Positions 1-8,326 of a stretch of 22,114 nucleotides of DNA are shown piece after piece. Each line of letters starts with the position of its first letter. The stretch's first letter is position 1. Where the stretch lies: NCBI GenBank assembly GCA_002409405.1, contig DHNG01000041.1, positions 56,981 through 79,094 of the forward strand. The letters are read 5' to 3'. The position numbers and the translations under genes were made by a program. The DNA is from Flavobacteriales bacterium UBA5422 (GTDB lineage: Bacteria; Bacteroidota; Bacteroidia; Flavobacteriales_D; Crocinitomicaceae). Under the pieces are notes generated by a model that was not told the origin of the DNA, did no database searches, and saw only the letters and a list, made by a program, of their open reading frames with translations.

Positions 1-2650
1 GTGTAGTTGCACCCGTTGACCACAATAAATTACTTCCCGTAGCTGTTAATGTGGACGAACTACAGGTATTTGAAACGGAAACCGTCGGCGCGGATGGTAT
101 TGTATTTACCTGGACTGTTCCTGTTGTTGAAGCTGCTCCCCCATTCACTGATAGGGAAATTGTCTTTGTTCCGGAAGTTGCATATGTTACTGTATGCGGT
201 CCTGCTCCGGTTGCTGTAGCAGGCGTTGCTCCTGCACCAAAATTCCAATTCCAGGATGTTGCTCCAACGGAGTTATTGGTAAATGTCACCGTAGCTCCGC
301 TACAAATAGTCGTTTGAGACGAAGAAAATCCTGCTGTAACAACTCCCGGAGAATCACCGGAACCGGTTAATTCAAAATTATATGTTCCTTCATCACAATC
401 ATTATTGGTAAAGCTTAACACGCCTGTAAACGGACCAATTCCATTAGGAGTAAACGAAACAACAAACGTAGTTGATCCTCCTGCCGGAATGGTTGTCGAG
501 CCAAATGAAGTACTCACAGAGAATTGAGATGCTCCGGTAATTGTAATTGGTGGAGTAAGTGTAAGTGCTGATGTACCTGTATTTTGAACAGTAAACGTTT
601 GGGTCACTGTAGCACCTGTTGTCTGTGTACCAAAGTTGAAAAATCCACCGTCCAGGACTTCCGTCCCATTGGCTAAAACTTGTATCTCTACTGGTTGGGA
701 TGCATTCATCCGCACATTGTCAACATATAAATTTCCTCCGTTCCCCGCATTCGTAGCCCTGAACCGAAATTGAACCGACGAAGAAGACGATCCGACAAAT
801 GAACTCAGATTGATTGTTTCTGTACGCCAGTTTCCAGCTGCAGTCGGTGCCCAATAAGCATCTTGTGTTGTCGTTACTGTTTGCAATGTTGTTCCGCTTT
901 TATCATATACCGGAGTTGCTTGCCATGTAGCACCGCAATTTGTAGAGATTTCAACACGTAAACGATCTGTATTGCCATTTACCCTTCTTCGATAAGCAAC
1001 ATCAAACGAAAGCTGTGCAGAAGCTGCATTACATGGTAAAATAAAATAAGGAGTGTATAGGTATTCATCCTGGTTCGTGCCATTTCCATAGTTCGTCATT
1101 ACTGCACAGGCATTATTCGTAACTCCTGTACTGGAAACAGCTGTTGCCCCTACCCACGCATAGCAGTCACTATTCGGATTAACAACTGTCCAACGAACAT
1201 CCGGAGGGAATTGCCCACCGTCAAAATCCTGGGAGTAATTTGGTTGATATCCATTCGAAACAGCGAATGTAATTTCAGACGCATCAAATGTTGTATGCGG
1301 ATCTGCAACGCCATTTGGCATCAGTGAAACGGCATTGAAGGTATGAATCCCCAATGTTGTTGTAAATGCAGGCAATGTAACATTCGCACTACCCGCAGGT
1401 GCAATACTTCCCGTCCAGTTGAAATTCACCGGCGTTCCTCCGTCGATGGTATACCGGATCGTTGCGGAAGTAAGGTTGGCAGTTCCTCGGTTTCTCAATA
1501 CAACTGTTGGAGTAATCGAACCGGGACAGTGGTCTCCCTTGGGGTTAATAATGTTAACAACAGAAGCATCATTTACTGCCGGGGGCACACAGGCATCCGA
1601 CGTAATCAGAGATGCCCTGATCGGGCTATTTTCCAGAACAGTACGCATTCGCATTCGCTGATCATTGGTAAAAATATTCATGCACAAATCGTCTGAATAA
1701 TCCATGTAATTCCGTACCATGTCCAACGAACCACACGATTGATGAGTCGTCGCACATCCGTAATTGGCCGCATCAGAAGGTGGGGTATCCAGGCAAAAGT
1801 CATCCACAGCACAATTCGGACTATCTCCCCAGATGTGGCGCAATCCCAGCCAGTGCCCGATTTCATGGGTAGCTGTCCGCCCTTCATTATAAGGTGCTGG
1901 TTGTCCTGTAACTGCGCTTTTACCGATGCTGGAATACAACATCACAACACCATCGGTATTTGCACTTTGGGCTCCACATCCCATTCCCCCCAAAATAGTC
2001 GTCGGGAATTGTGCATACCCGAGTAATCCACTTCCCAGGTTGATGGACCAGAAATTCATATATCTTGAGGGACTCCAGTTCTGCGTAACAGTAAAATAAG
2101 GTTTGATCGTAGCATTGGTATACGCCATGCTATACGGAGGAGCAGTAAAACCTGCTGTATTTCGATTAACCCTGTTCACACCATGCTCACCATTCGGAAA
2201 TGCCGAACCATCCGGGCGTCTTCTTGCCAAACAGAATTCGATTTGGGTATCTGCTCCGTCAGGATGTGTGTTGTATCCGTTCGTCCCCATCATTCGGCGA
2301 AAATCTTCATTCAGCACGTCAATCTGGGATAAAATCGCTGCATAGGAAATATTCGTGCCAGAACCAACAGCCTCTCCGTTGTGAACAACATGAACCACTA
2401 CCGGAATCTGGTATACTCCGTTAATAATAAGACCGGTTGCTTCCAGCTGTCGTCTTTCTTCAATTTTTTCAGCCAACCAGGCTTCAAAATCTTGATCAGA
2501 TTGTAAGTCGGGATTTTCTAATCGGAGGAGAGAATCGTTTTCAACGGTAGCACATCGGATCACTTGTCCATGTGATGTCATTGAAAATACAAAAATAAAA
2601 AGTATTGAGATAACAGTCCCAATAAGGTTTATGAGTAGTTTTGTTTTCAT
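1..2650 (-). CDS. Secreted M43-family zinc metalloprotease, multidomain, 3' end outside window
   Basis: An open frame runs from an ATG at 2650 to the left edge without a stop (883 residues visible), so the C-terminus is missing. Residues 1-29 form a hydrophobic signal peptide ending near SHGQ. The zinc site HEIGHWLGLRH is at residues 262-272 (bases 1835-1867), and a Met-turn NYMDYSDD lies near residue 316; together these fit pappalysin/cytophagalysin (M43) proteases. After the catalytic domain come a CARDB-like beta domain (about 358-463), a MAM/jelly-roll-like region (about 471-650), a choice-of-anchor/HYDIN-like domain (about 651-757), a PKD domain (about 767-841) and the start of an Ig-like repeat with LLWSTGATT. 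It is probably exported by T9SS to the cell surface or medium, since such architectures usually end in a sorting domain; that domain is not visible here. The family is confident, the substrate unknown. Confidence 0.9.
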   Translation of the reverse strand, partial: MKTKLLINLIGTVISILFIFVFSMTSHGQVIRCATVENDSLLRLENPDLQSDQDFEAWLAEKIEERRQLEATGLIINGVYQIPVVVHVVHNGEAVGSGTNISYAAILSQIDVLNEDFRRMMGTNGYNTHPDGADTQIEFCLARRRPDGSAFPNGEHGVNRVNRNTAGFTAPPYSMAYTNATIKPYFTVTQNWSPSRYMNFWSINLGSGLLGYAQFPTTILGGMGCGAQSANTDGVVMLYSSIGKSAVTGQPAPYNEGRTATHEIGHWLGLRHIWGDSPNCAVDDFCLDTPPSDAANYGCATTHQSCGSLDMVRNYMDYSDDLCMNIFTNDQRMRMRTVLENSPIRASLITSDACVPPAVNDASVVNIINPKGDHCPGSITPTVVLRNRGTANLTSATIRYTIDGGTPVNFNWTGSIAPAGSANVTLPAFTTTLGIHTFNAVSLMPNGVADPHTTFDASEITFAVSNGYQPNYSQDFDGGQFPPDVRWTVVNPNSDCYAWVGATAVSSTGVTNNACAVMTNYGNGTNQDEYLYTPYFILPCNAASAQLSFDVAYRRRVNGNTDRLRVEISTNCGATWQATPVYDKSGTTLQTVTTTQDAYWAPTAAGNWRTETINLSSFVGSSSSSVQFRFRATNAGNGGNLYVDNVRMNASQPVEIQVLANGTEVLDGGFFNFGTQTTGATVTQTFTVQNTGTSALTLTPPITITGASQFSVSTSFGSTTIPAGGSTTFVVSFTPNGIGPFTGVLSFTNNDCDEGTYNFELTGSGDSPGVVTAGFSSSQTTICSGATVTFTNNSVGATSWNWNFGAGATPATATGAGPHTVTYATSGTKTISLSVNGGAASTTGTVQVNTIPSAPTVSVSNTCSSSTLTATGSNLLWSTGATT

Positions 2651-2790
2651 TTTAAGAGTTTTGGAAACAGGAAATTACCAAATAAAAATGAAACCAACAA
2701 AAAAATCAGGGGAATTGAATACTTAAACCAGATAGGTATAAAAGCAATATCCAATCATTTTACCCAAAAGGAGTCATGGCAGGAAATTTT

Positions 2791-2905
2791 AAATACTGAA
2801 TTTTGAATAGAGAAGGTGCCACACCTATCAGCAAGTCAACCAGTCATAACATCAACTAGTCATATTATCAACCAGTCATAAAGTCAGTCAATCATAAAAT
2901 CAGTA
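2791..2905. repeat. Intergenic repeat block 1 (A-C words)
   Basis: The 249-base spacer 2651-2899 holds no gene. It contains an A-type word (AATACTGAATTTTGAATAG, from about 2791) followed by a degenerate tandem of C-type words built on CAACCAGTCATAA-like units from about 2832 to 2904. The block runs into the TGA stop codon of the minus-strand gene ending at 2900. Related words recur at 11112-11372 and 19302-19475. Confidence 0.8.
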
Positions 2906-3778
2906 CTCTACTTCTATTGGCTCGAGCAACCGGGCAGACTTTCCATCCCATAAGTAGACCTTTGTTTCTTTTGTGATTTCTTCCTTCTCAAAAGCTTCAC
3001 CTTTAATTTCTGCGTAACCAACATAGTCAATTGCTGAAGAGGTGGATTCAATGATGATTAAATCTTTACCTATTTTATGTTCCGTTGGAAAGAGCATATT
3101 TTCAGAATAATAATACACCCCTGCATCCCCCACACTTTTTTTAGGTGGTAATTCGATGAATTGTTTTCCATTCCAACCATAGTAATGATACGTTGTATAA
3201 ATACCGCACGCTTCACCTAAAAAACCTACCCGAAAGATTTGTTCCAACTGACTCAGTCCCATATTACTGAGCACTTTACTTTCATAGCTTGATTGGTATC
3301 CGAACGGATACGAAAACAACTGTTCGTGTATTTTTTTGGTCATTCCGTCAATACGAATAACAGCAACTGTTAGCACATCTGTATCTCCATCAAACGAACG
3401 TTTACCAAAAATATAACCGTTTCCGCTTTTGTCATAGGAATAAGCCTGAGCAATCAAACCACCCCATACATAACCGGATTTCCATTGTCCGTCCTTTTCA
3501 TAGCGAACAGGATAATATCCTGCCTGTAATGTACGAATCACATATTCTCCAATTCCTCCGTATTCAACTTCGCCGTTAATGTACAATGTCTTTCCAACCG
3601 GCAATTCATCGATGGATTTACCGTTTCGGGAAGGAGTGGAACGAATGTGTCCTCCATCAGATAATACCAACGTGTCTCCATCTGAAAAATAATGACGAAT
3701 TTCTAAAGCTCCTGCATCTTGCGCATAGATCAGGGGAGATAAAAACAAGAATACGGCAAATAGAATTGTTGCTTTCAT
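2900..3778 (-). CDS. Secreted protein with N-terminal SH3b-like domain, function unknown
   Basis: This is a 292-residue protein. Residues 1-19 are a classical signal peptide ending IYAQ, so it is exported to the periplasm or beyond. About residues 35-112 resemble a bacterial SH3 domain: a HIRSTPSRNGKSIDELPVG stretch, where SH3b domains often have N-x-R-x-x-P, followed by a short strand with WKSGYVWGGLIA. The rest (about 113-292) is beta-rich, with a terminal segment ending LLEPIEVEY, and matches no family I recognise. No catalytic Cys/His pair of the NlpC/P60 kind is evident. The gene starts 45 bases after the ftsY stop on the same strand and could be read through from it, but a functional link is not implied. 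Its TGA stop lies inside a repeat block. Confidence 0.8.
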   Translation of the reverse strand: MKATILFAVFLFLSPLIYAQDAGALEIRHYFSDGDTLVLSDGGHIRSTPSRNGKSIDELPVGKTLYINGEVEYGGIGEYVIRTLQAGYYPVRYEKDGQWKSGYVWGGLIAQAYSYDKSGNGYIFGKRSFDGDTDVLTVAVIRIDGMTKKIHEQLFSYPFGYQSSYESKVLSNMGLSQLEQIFRVGFLGEACGIYTTYHYYGWNGKQFIELPPKKSVGDAGVYYYSENMLFPTEHKIGKDLIIIESTSSAIDYVGYAEIKGEAFEKEEITKETKVYLWDGKSARLLEPIEVEY

Positions 3779-3823
3779 GGCCAGGTTGATGAATGATACG
3801 ATGGGATATTTTTTAAGGAAATT

Positions 3824-4780
3824 TTACTCCGAAAATAAAGAATCTACAAATTCCATTTTGTTGAACACCTGCAGGTCTTCCATACCTTCTCCTACCCCAA
3901 TGTATTTCACAGGAATTTTCATTTGATCGGAAATACCGATTACAACACCACCTTTCGCCGTTCCATCCAGTTTGGTAATTGCTAACGCAGAAATATCTGT
4001 TGCAATGGAAAATTGCTTGGCCTGCTCGTATGCATTTTGTCCTGTTGAACCGTCCAGCACTAACAATACTTCATGCGGAGCTCCCGGAATTACTTTATCC
4101 ATTACTCGTTTGATCTTAGACAACTCATTCATCAGGTTCACTTTGTTGTGCAAGCGACCTGCTGTGTCAATGATCACCACATCTGCATCCTGAGCTTTTG
4201 CCGATTGCAAGGTATCAAATGCAACAGATGCCGGGTCTGCCCCCATTCCTTGCTGAACAATTGGTACCCCAACCCGCTCCGACCAGATAATTAACTGGTC
4301 AACGGCAGCCGCACGAAATGTATCTGCTGCTCCCAGAACTACTTTTTTTCCTGCACTTTTAAATTGGTGCGCCAATTTCCCGATCGTTGTCGTTTTCCCG
4401 ACACCATTGACCCCAACCACCATAATTACGTGTGGGTTTCCGTTTGGTTTTTCCAATTCAAAGGTTGTTCCGTCGGAAGATTTATTTTCCTCCAGCAACG
4501 CAGCTATTTCTTCTTTCAGAATGCGGTTCAGTTCCTCAGCTCCCAGAACTTTATCCCGCGCTACACGTGCTTCAATCCGTTCAATAATTTTCAAGGTTGT
4601 TTCCACCCCTACATCCGAAGTAATCAGGATTTCTTCGAGGTTATCAAGCACTTCTTCATCAACTCTGGATTTACCAACAATTGCGCGCGCTACTTTACTT
4701 AGAAAACTCTGTTTTGTTTTCTCCAGACCTTTGTTAAGGGTCTCTTTTTTTTCTTTTGAGAATAATCCAAAAAATGCCAT
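3824..4780 (-). CDS. ftsY: Signal recognition particle receptor FtsY
   Basis: This SRP-receptor GTPase of 318 residues docks SRP-bound ribosomes at the inner membrane for co-translational insertion. The short N-terminus (MAFFGLFSKEKKE) lacks the long acidic A domain of E. coli FtsY, as is usual in Bacteroidota. The N domain covers about 20-105 and the G domain about 115-318. GTPase motifs are intact: GVNGVGKT 123-130 (G1), DTFRAAA 153-159 (G2), DTAGR 205-209 (G3), TKLD 269-272 (G4) and GVGE 295-298 (G5). It follows rpmB-rpmG-DUF4295 in the order typical of the phylum, but a terminator-like hairpin separates it from DUF4295. The rimO gene often found next is absent here; a secreted unknown protein follows instead. 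Confidence 0.98.
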   Translation of the reverse strand: MAFFGLFSKEKKETLNKGLEKTKQSFLSKVARAIVGKSRVDEEVLDNLEEILITSDVGVETTLKIIERIEARVARDKVLGAEELNRILKEEIAALLEENKSSDGTTFELEKPNGNPHVIMVVGVNGVGKTTTIGKLAHQFKSAGKKVVLGAADTFRAAAVDQLIIWSERVGVPIVQQGMGADPASVAFDTLQSAKAQDADVVIIDTAGRLHNKVNLMNELSKIKRVMDKVIPGAPHEVLLVLDGSTGQNAYEQAKQFSIATDISALAITKLDGTAKGGVVIGISDQMKIPVKYIGVGEGMEDLQVFNKMEFVDSLFSE

Positions 4781-4785
4781 GGGTC

Positions 4786-4825
4786 AAAAATAAGAAAAGC
4801 TTCCATTCAATGAAGAACGGAAGCT
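4786..4825 (-). terminator. Terminator-like hairpin between DUF4295 gene and ftsY
   Basis: Read on the minus strand, AGCTTCC (4819-4825) pairs perfectly with GGAAGCT (4798-4804) across a 14-base loop and is followed by a T-rich run, TTTTCTTATTTTTG. That is the shape of an intrinsic terminator or attenuator. It sits in the 74-base gap between the DUF4295 stop and the ftsY start and could reduce read-through from the ribosomal protein genes into ftsY. The stem is only 7 bp, so strength is uncertain. Confidence 0.5.
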
Positions 4826-4854
4826 AGTATTTTTTAGAATTTGCCAATTAAGAA

Positions 4855-5007
4855 TTAGTTTTTAGCAAACCAGTCCTTAACTTTGTCATTGTGCACAACT
4901 TCTTCTTTGAATGAGTAAGACCCTTTATCAGTCTTCACCATTTTAATTACTTTCGTGTGCTCTTTTCCTCCTCCTTTTTGAAGGGATGCTACTACTTTCT
5001 TTGCCAT
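4855..5007 (-). CDS. DUF4295 family small basic protein
   Basis: A 50-residue lysine-rich protein runs from ATG at 5007 to TAA at 4855. It starts MAKKVVASLQKGGGKEHTK, continues with a VKTDKGSYSFKEE core and ends KDWFAKN. Size, composition and position directly after rpmG and before ftsY match the DUF4295 family found throughout Bacteroidota. The function is not established; its constant company with L28 and L33 genes suggests a ribosome-associated role, which is inference. It starts 10 bases after the rpmG stop and is surely co-transcribed with it. Confidence 0.92.
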   Translation of the reverse strand: MAKKVVASLQKGGGKEHTKVIKMVKTDKGSYSFKEEVVHNDKVKDWFAKN

Positions 5008-5017
5008 GATTCAAATA

Positions 5018-5206
5018 TTATTTAATCTCCTTGTGAATCGTATAACGCTTCAAAATCGGATTGTATTTTTTAATTTCGATACGGTCAGGTGTATTTTTTC
5101 TATTCTTCGTTGTAATGTAACGAGAAGTTCCCGGTTGACCGGACTCTTTGTGCTCAGTACACTCAAGAATCACCTGAATTCTATTTCCTTTTGCTTTCTT
5201 TGCCAT
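5018..5206 (-). CDS. rpmG: 50S ribosomal protein L33
   Basis: A 62-residue basic protein, MAKKAKGNRIQVILECTEHK at the N-terminus and a NRKNTPDRIEIKKYNP core, is typical L33. L33 is a small large-subunit protein near the E site. Only one cysteine (residue 16) is present, so the two CxxC zinc knuckles of the C+ form are missing and this is a zinc-independent (C-) version, usual in this phylum. It lies 54 bases downstream of rpmB and 10 bases upstream of the DUF4295 gene, forming one operon. In the rpmB-rpmG gap a TTACCC (5225-5230)/GGGTAA (5244-5249) pair could fold into a small hairpin of unknown importance. Confidence 0.97.
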   Translation of the reverse strand: MAKKAKGNRIQVILECTEHKESGQPGTSRYITTKNRKNTPDRIEIKKYNPILKRYTIHKEIK

Positions 5207-5260
5207 TTTCGTGTTGTTTTCGCTTTACCCGTTAAGCATCGTGGGGTAATGACGGATTAA

Positions 5261-5497
5261 TTATTTCAAATACCCTTTTTCACGCGCTTCTTTAACGCAC
5301 GCGCTAATTCCTTTTTTCGTAACCGTTCTCAACGCAGATGTTGAAATCTTCAACGTGATAAAACGATCTTCTTCCGGAAGATAAAATTTCTTAGTTACCA
5401 GGTTTGGTAAAAATCTTCTTTTTGTTTTGCGGTTTGAGTGAGAAACATTATTTCCTACCATTACCGACTTTCCTGTAAGTTGACAAACTCTTGACAT
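5261..5497 (-). CDS. rpmB: 50S ribosomal protein L28
   Basis: A 78-residue protein starts MSRVCQLTGKSVMVGNNVSH, followed by NRKTKRRFLPNL and a STSALRTVTKKGI segment, all diagnostic of L28. It is the first gene of the rpmB-rpmG-DUF4295(-ftsY) unit. L28 binds 23S rRNA in the large subunit. The Cys5 seen here is common in L28, but the full four-cysteine zinc motif is not present. A Bacteroidota-style promoter can be placed just upstream at 5537-5568. Confidence 0.97.
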   Translation of the reverse strand: MSRVCQLTGKSVMVGNNVSHSNRKTKRRFLPNLVTKKFYLPEEDRFITLKISTSALRTVTKKGISACVKEAREKGYLK

Positions 5498-5536
5498 TTC
5501 TTAATTGTATTAATCCTAAAATTCTAAAATGGGGTG

Positions 5537-5568
5537 CAAAGAAAAGTATTTTTCAATATATATCCAAA
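5537..5568 (-). promoter_or_regulatory. Candidate Bacteroidota-type promoter for rpmB operon
   Basis: On the minus strand a TTTG (5565-5568) is followed after 20 bases by TTTCTTTG (5537-5544), close to the -33 TTTG / -7 TAnnTTTG pattern of the phylum's primary sigma factor (one mismatch in the -7 box). The predicted start near 5530 leaves a leader of about 33 bases before the rpmB ATG at 5497. Confidence 0.5.
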
Positions 5569-5635
5569 TTAAAATTCGTATTTTTTTAACTTTCTAATAA
5601 TTCTTTGTTGATAACTTCTGTTCTTCTGAAAACGA

Positions 5636-6871
5636 TTACCCGACAGAACTCAGATTTTTCGAGTTCTCATTCACTTCAGTTCTTCCCGGATATTGCTCAA
5701 TAGCAGCACGTAAGCACTCAACTGCCTTCTCCAACGATTCTTTGTTGAGAACGTACGCTAATCGTGCTTCATTTTTTCCGGCTCCTTTCGTCGAATAGAA
5801 TCCGGTTGCCGGTGCCATCATAACTGTTTGCCCTTCATGCTGAAATTCTTCCAATAGCCACTGACAGAATTTATCTGAATCATCTACCGGGAATTGTGCA
5901 ACACAATAGAATGCTCCGCTCGGTTTCGGGCAAAAAACTCCCGGAATGCTATTCAATCCATCTACCAAGACATTTCTTCTCTCCACGTATTCTGCAATCA
6001 CCTCATCAAAATACGATTGTGGTGTTTCCAATGCAGCCTCCGCCCCGATTTGTTCAATGGTCGGTGGAGATAAACGTGCCTGAGCAAATTTCATCACTCC
6101 TGCCATTACTTCCTTGTTCTTCGAAATCACCGCTCCGATTCGTGCTCCACACATGGAATAGCGCTTGGAAACAGAATCAATCATAATTACGTTTTCCTCA
6201 ATTCCTTTCAGGTTCATTACGGAGTGTGGTACAGCTCCGTCGTAACAGAATTCACGATACACCTCATCTGCAAACAGGAAGATGTCGTGCTTTTTAACAA
6301 GCGCAGCCAGTTGCTCCAACTCTTCTTTACTATACAAATAACCTGTCGGATTCCCCGGATTACAGATCACAATGGCTTTTGTTTTAGCCGTAATTTTTTG
6401 TTCAATTTCTTCTACCGGAGGCAATGCAAATCCGTTTTCGATGGTTGCTCTTACCGGTACAACATCCATTCCTGCCATAACAGCAAATCCATTGTAATTG
6501 GCATAAAACGGTTCAGGAATAATGATTTCATCTCCGGGATTACAAGTGGTCATAAATCCGAAAACAAGTGCTTCTGACCCTCCCGTTGTAATGATGATAT
6601 CTTCCATATTGACATTGATTCCTGTCTTCTGATAGTATGCAGCCAGTTTATTCCGATACGATGCAAAACCTGCAGAATGGCTATATTCCAACACTTTGAT
6701 ATCTGCATTTTTCATCGCGTTGATTGCTGTTTCAGGTGTAGCAATATCCGGCTGACCAATATTCAGGTGATACACTTTTAATCCTTTCGCATACGCTTGC
6801 TCAGCATATGGCACCAGTTTCCTGATTGGTGATGCAGGCATATCAACTGCCTTTTGTGACAATTTTGGCAT
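5636..6871 (-). CDS. PLP-dependent class I/II aminotransferase (aspartate aminotransferase-like)
   Basis: A 411-residue fold-type I aminotransferase. It shows NPGNPTG at 171-177, the pyridine-nitrogen Asp202 in ADEVYREF, the Schiff-base Lys236 in SVSKRYSMCGARIG, and Arg370 in EARLAYV, the expected alpha-carboxylate anchor. The N-terminal NIGQPD (37-42) is typical of the subgroup containing many AspC-like enzymes. It should transfer amino groups between an amino acid and 2-oxoglutarate in the cytoplasm; exact substrates cannot be read from sequence, so no gene symbol is given. The last about 20 residues (TEVNENSKNLSSVG) are polar and look like an unstructured tail. It is transcribed alone, divergently from the MFS transporter gene across a spacer that carries a perfect 23-nt inverted repeat. 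Confidence 0.92.
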   Translation of the reverse strand: MPKLSQKAVDMPASPIRKLVPYAEQAYAKGLKVYHLNIGQPDIATPETAINAMKNADIKVLEYSHSAGFASYRNKLAAYYQKTGINVNMEDIIITTGGSEALVFGFMTTCNPGDEIIIPEPFYANYNGFAVMAGMDVVPVRATIENGFALPPVEEIEQKITAKTKAIVICNPGNPTGYLYSKEELEQLAALVKKHDIFLFADEVYREFCYDGAVPHSVMNLKGIEENVIMIDSVSKRYSMCGARIGAVISKNKEVMAGVMKFAQARLSPPTIEQIGAEAALETPQSYFDEVIAEYVERRNVLVDGLNSIPGVFCPKPSGAFYCVAQFPVDDSDKFCQWLLEEFQHEGQTVMMAPATGFYSTKGAGKNEARLAYVLNKESLEKAVECLRAAIEQYPGRTEVNENSKNLSSVG

Positions 6872-6921
6872 AATCTATTACAAATTAGAACCGCAAAGAT
6901 AGGTTAAAATCGGAAGATTAA

Positions 6922-7023
6922 AAATTATGAATGTTGAATTATCAGTTATCAATGGTTCACGTATTAAAACTCCGTAACAGAAAATCAACATTCTTACATT
7001 TGATAATTCAACATTCATAATTT
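6922..7023. repeat. Perfect 23-nt inverted repeat in divergent spacer
   Basis: The arm at 6922-6944, which contains ATGAATGTTGAATTATCA, is the exact reverse complement of 7001-7023; 56 bases lie between the arms. A further outer pair ATCGGA (6909-6914) / TCCGAT (7027-7032) extends the potential stem. The right arm plus inner flank (6984-7022), read on the minus strand, matches 12053-12091 at 37 of 39 positions, so this is a two-armed version of the A-type intergenic repeat. It lies between the divergent aminotransferase and MFS starts. Confidence 0.92.
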
Positions 7024-7035
7024 CTATCCGATCAT

Positions 7036-7043
7036 TACATTTG
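7036..7043 (+). promoter_or_regulatory. -7 promoter element TACATTTG upstream of MFS gene
   Basis: TACATTTG fits the Bacteroidota -7 consensus TAnnTTTG exactly. It lies about 18 bases before the ATG at 7061 and covers the alternative GTG at 7043, which argues that translation starts at 7061. No convincing -33 TTG was found at the usual distance. Confidence 0.5.
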
Positions 7044-7060
7044 TGCTTTCAATTGATACA

Positions 7061-8326
7061 ATGGCAACTGTCGATCCATACGCAGCTTTAAAATTTAAAG
7101 AATTCCGGTATTTCTTACTCGTTCGTCTGGCATTAGTAGTAGGCTGGTCCATGCAGTTTATTATTATCGAATGGGAAGTCTACTCCATTACCAAAGATCC
7201 GTTTTCTTTAGGCCTCATTGGTTTGATGGAAATTATCCCGGCATTGTCCATGGCTTTGTTTGCAGGACATATTGTTGATCAGAAAGAGAAACGGGGATTG
7301 CTAATCAAATGCATAGCTGCCTTCAGTTGTATTAGCTTTTTTCTGTTTGTTCTGACCATTCCATCCATCCAGCAAACCCTGTCTAAAAAACAGGTATTAT
7401 GGGGTATTTACGGGTTAGTATTCGCAGGAGGCATTGTCCGCTCTTTCATGGGACCCAGTTTTTTTTCTTTGATCTCATTGATTGTTCCTAAAAAGGTATA
7501 TCCGAATGCAGCGACCTGGAGTAGCTCAACCTGGCAGATCGGAGCTGTCGGAGGCCCTGCTATCGGGGGATTGGCGATTCATTCATTTGGTGTTCACTGG
7601 TCGCTTTGTATTGTGTTTGTATCCGCATTACTCGCTCTAACGGCATTAACGTTTATTCCGAAAAAACCGGTCATGAATAAAAAGATCGGGGAACCGGTCA
7701 TGGAAAGTTTACGGGAAGGGTTGCGGTTTGTATTCAAAACAAAAGCAATTCTGGGAGCATTGACATTGGACATGGTTGCAGTTTTATTCGGTGGAGCCAT
7801 CGCGTTATTACCTGTTTTTGCACAAGACATTCTGGAAGTTGGCTCACAAGGTTTCGGATTTCTTCGTGCCGCTCCCGCAGTAGGGGCATTTTTGACATTA
7901 ATTGCTACTGCTTACCTGCCGATTGCCCGAAATGCGGGTAAAAAACTATTGATTGCGGTATTCGTATTCGGCTTGTGTATCATCGCATTTGGTTTGTCGG
8001 ACATTTTCTGGATTTCTCTGCTCGCATTGTTCTTCAGTGGAATCGCAGATGGAGTTTCTGTTGTCATCCGTCAAACGATTTTGCAATTAAAAGCTCCGGA
8101 TGAGATGAAAGGCCGTGTTTCCTCTGTCAATTCGATGTTTGTAGGGTCTTCTAATGAATTGGGTGCATTTGAAAGCGGTGTTGCAGCCAAATTACTCGGT
8201 CCCGTAGCTGCAGTAATTTTTGGTGGTGCAATGACATTACTGACGGTTGGTACAACAGCGATTTTATCACCAACTTTTCGTAAATTGGACCTGACAAAAG
8301 ACCTCGAAGAAAACGAAGATCGATGA
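7061..8326 (+). CDS. Major facilitator superfamily transporter
   Basis: A 421-residue integral membrane protein with about 12 hydrophobic segments, so an inner-membrane secondary transporter. An MFS loop signature appears after the second segment (AGHIVDQKEKRGLLI, the usual G-x-x-x-D-R/K-x-x-R/K pattern). The C-terminal half has the related GISDIFW and SGIADGVSVVIRQTI regions. The overall look (KFKEFRYFLLVRL at the start, GPSFFSLISLIVPKK in the middle) fits the EntS/MFS_3 branch of exporters; the substrate is unknown. I chose ATG 7061 over an in-frame GTG at 7043 because a -7 promoter box overlaps the latter. The stop overlaps the next gene's start by 4 bases, implying translational coupling with the dipeptidase. 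Confidence 0.9.
   Translation: MATVDPYAALKFKEFRYFLLVRLALVVGWSMQFIIIEWEVYSITKDPFSLGLIGLMEIIPALSMALFAGHIVDQKEKRGLLIKCIAAFSCISFFLFVLTIPSIQQTLSKKQVLWGIYGLVFAGGIVRSFMGPSFFSLISLIVPKKVYPNAATWSSSTWQIGAVGGPAIGGLAIHSFGVHWSLCIVFVSALLALTALTFIPKKPVMNKKIGEPVMESLREGLRFVFKTKAILGALTLDMVAVLFGGAIALLPVFAQDILEVGSQGFGFLRAAPAVGAFLTLIATAYLPIARNAGKKLLIAVFVFGLCIIAFGLSDIFWISLLALFFSGIADGVSVVIRQTILQLKAPDEMKGRVSSVNSMFVGSSNELGAFESGVAAKLLGPVAAVIFGGAMTLLTVGTTAILSPTFRKLDLTKDLEENEDR

Noticed and set aside
1343..1696. Plus-strand open frame of 117 codons inside the metalloprotease gene
   Set aside because: It is antisense to a strongly supported M43 coding frame, is rich in Cys/Arg/Ser in the manner of shadow frames, and shows no domain.
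4407..4793. Plus-strand open frame of 128 codons opposite ftsY
   Set aside because: It is antisense to FtsY with intact GTPase motifs; the serine-rich composition is a by-product of the opposite strand.
5498..5635. A tRNA or small RNA in the spacer upstream of rpmB
   Set aside because: The sequence is AT-rich with no cloverleaf; only the rpmB promoter could be supported.
7043..7060. GTG start 18 bases upstream of the MFS ATG
   Set aside because: The GTG overlaps a -7 promoter box TACATTTG, so it would lie at or before the transcription start; ATG at 7061 is preferred.
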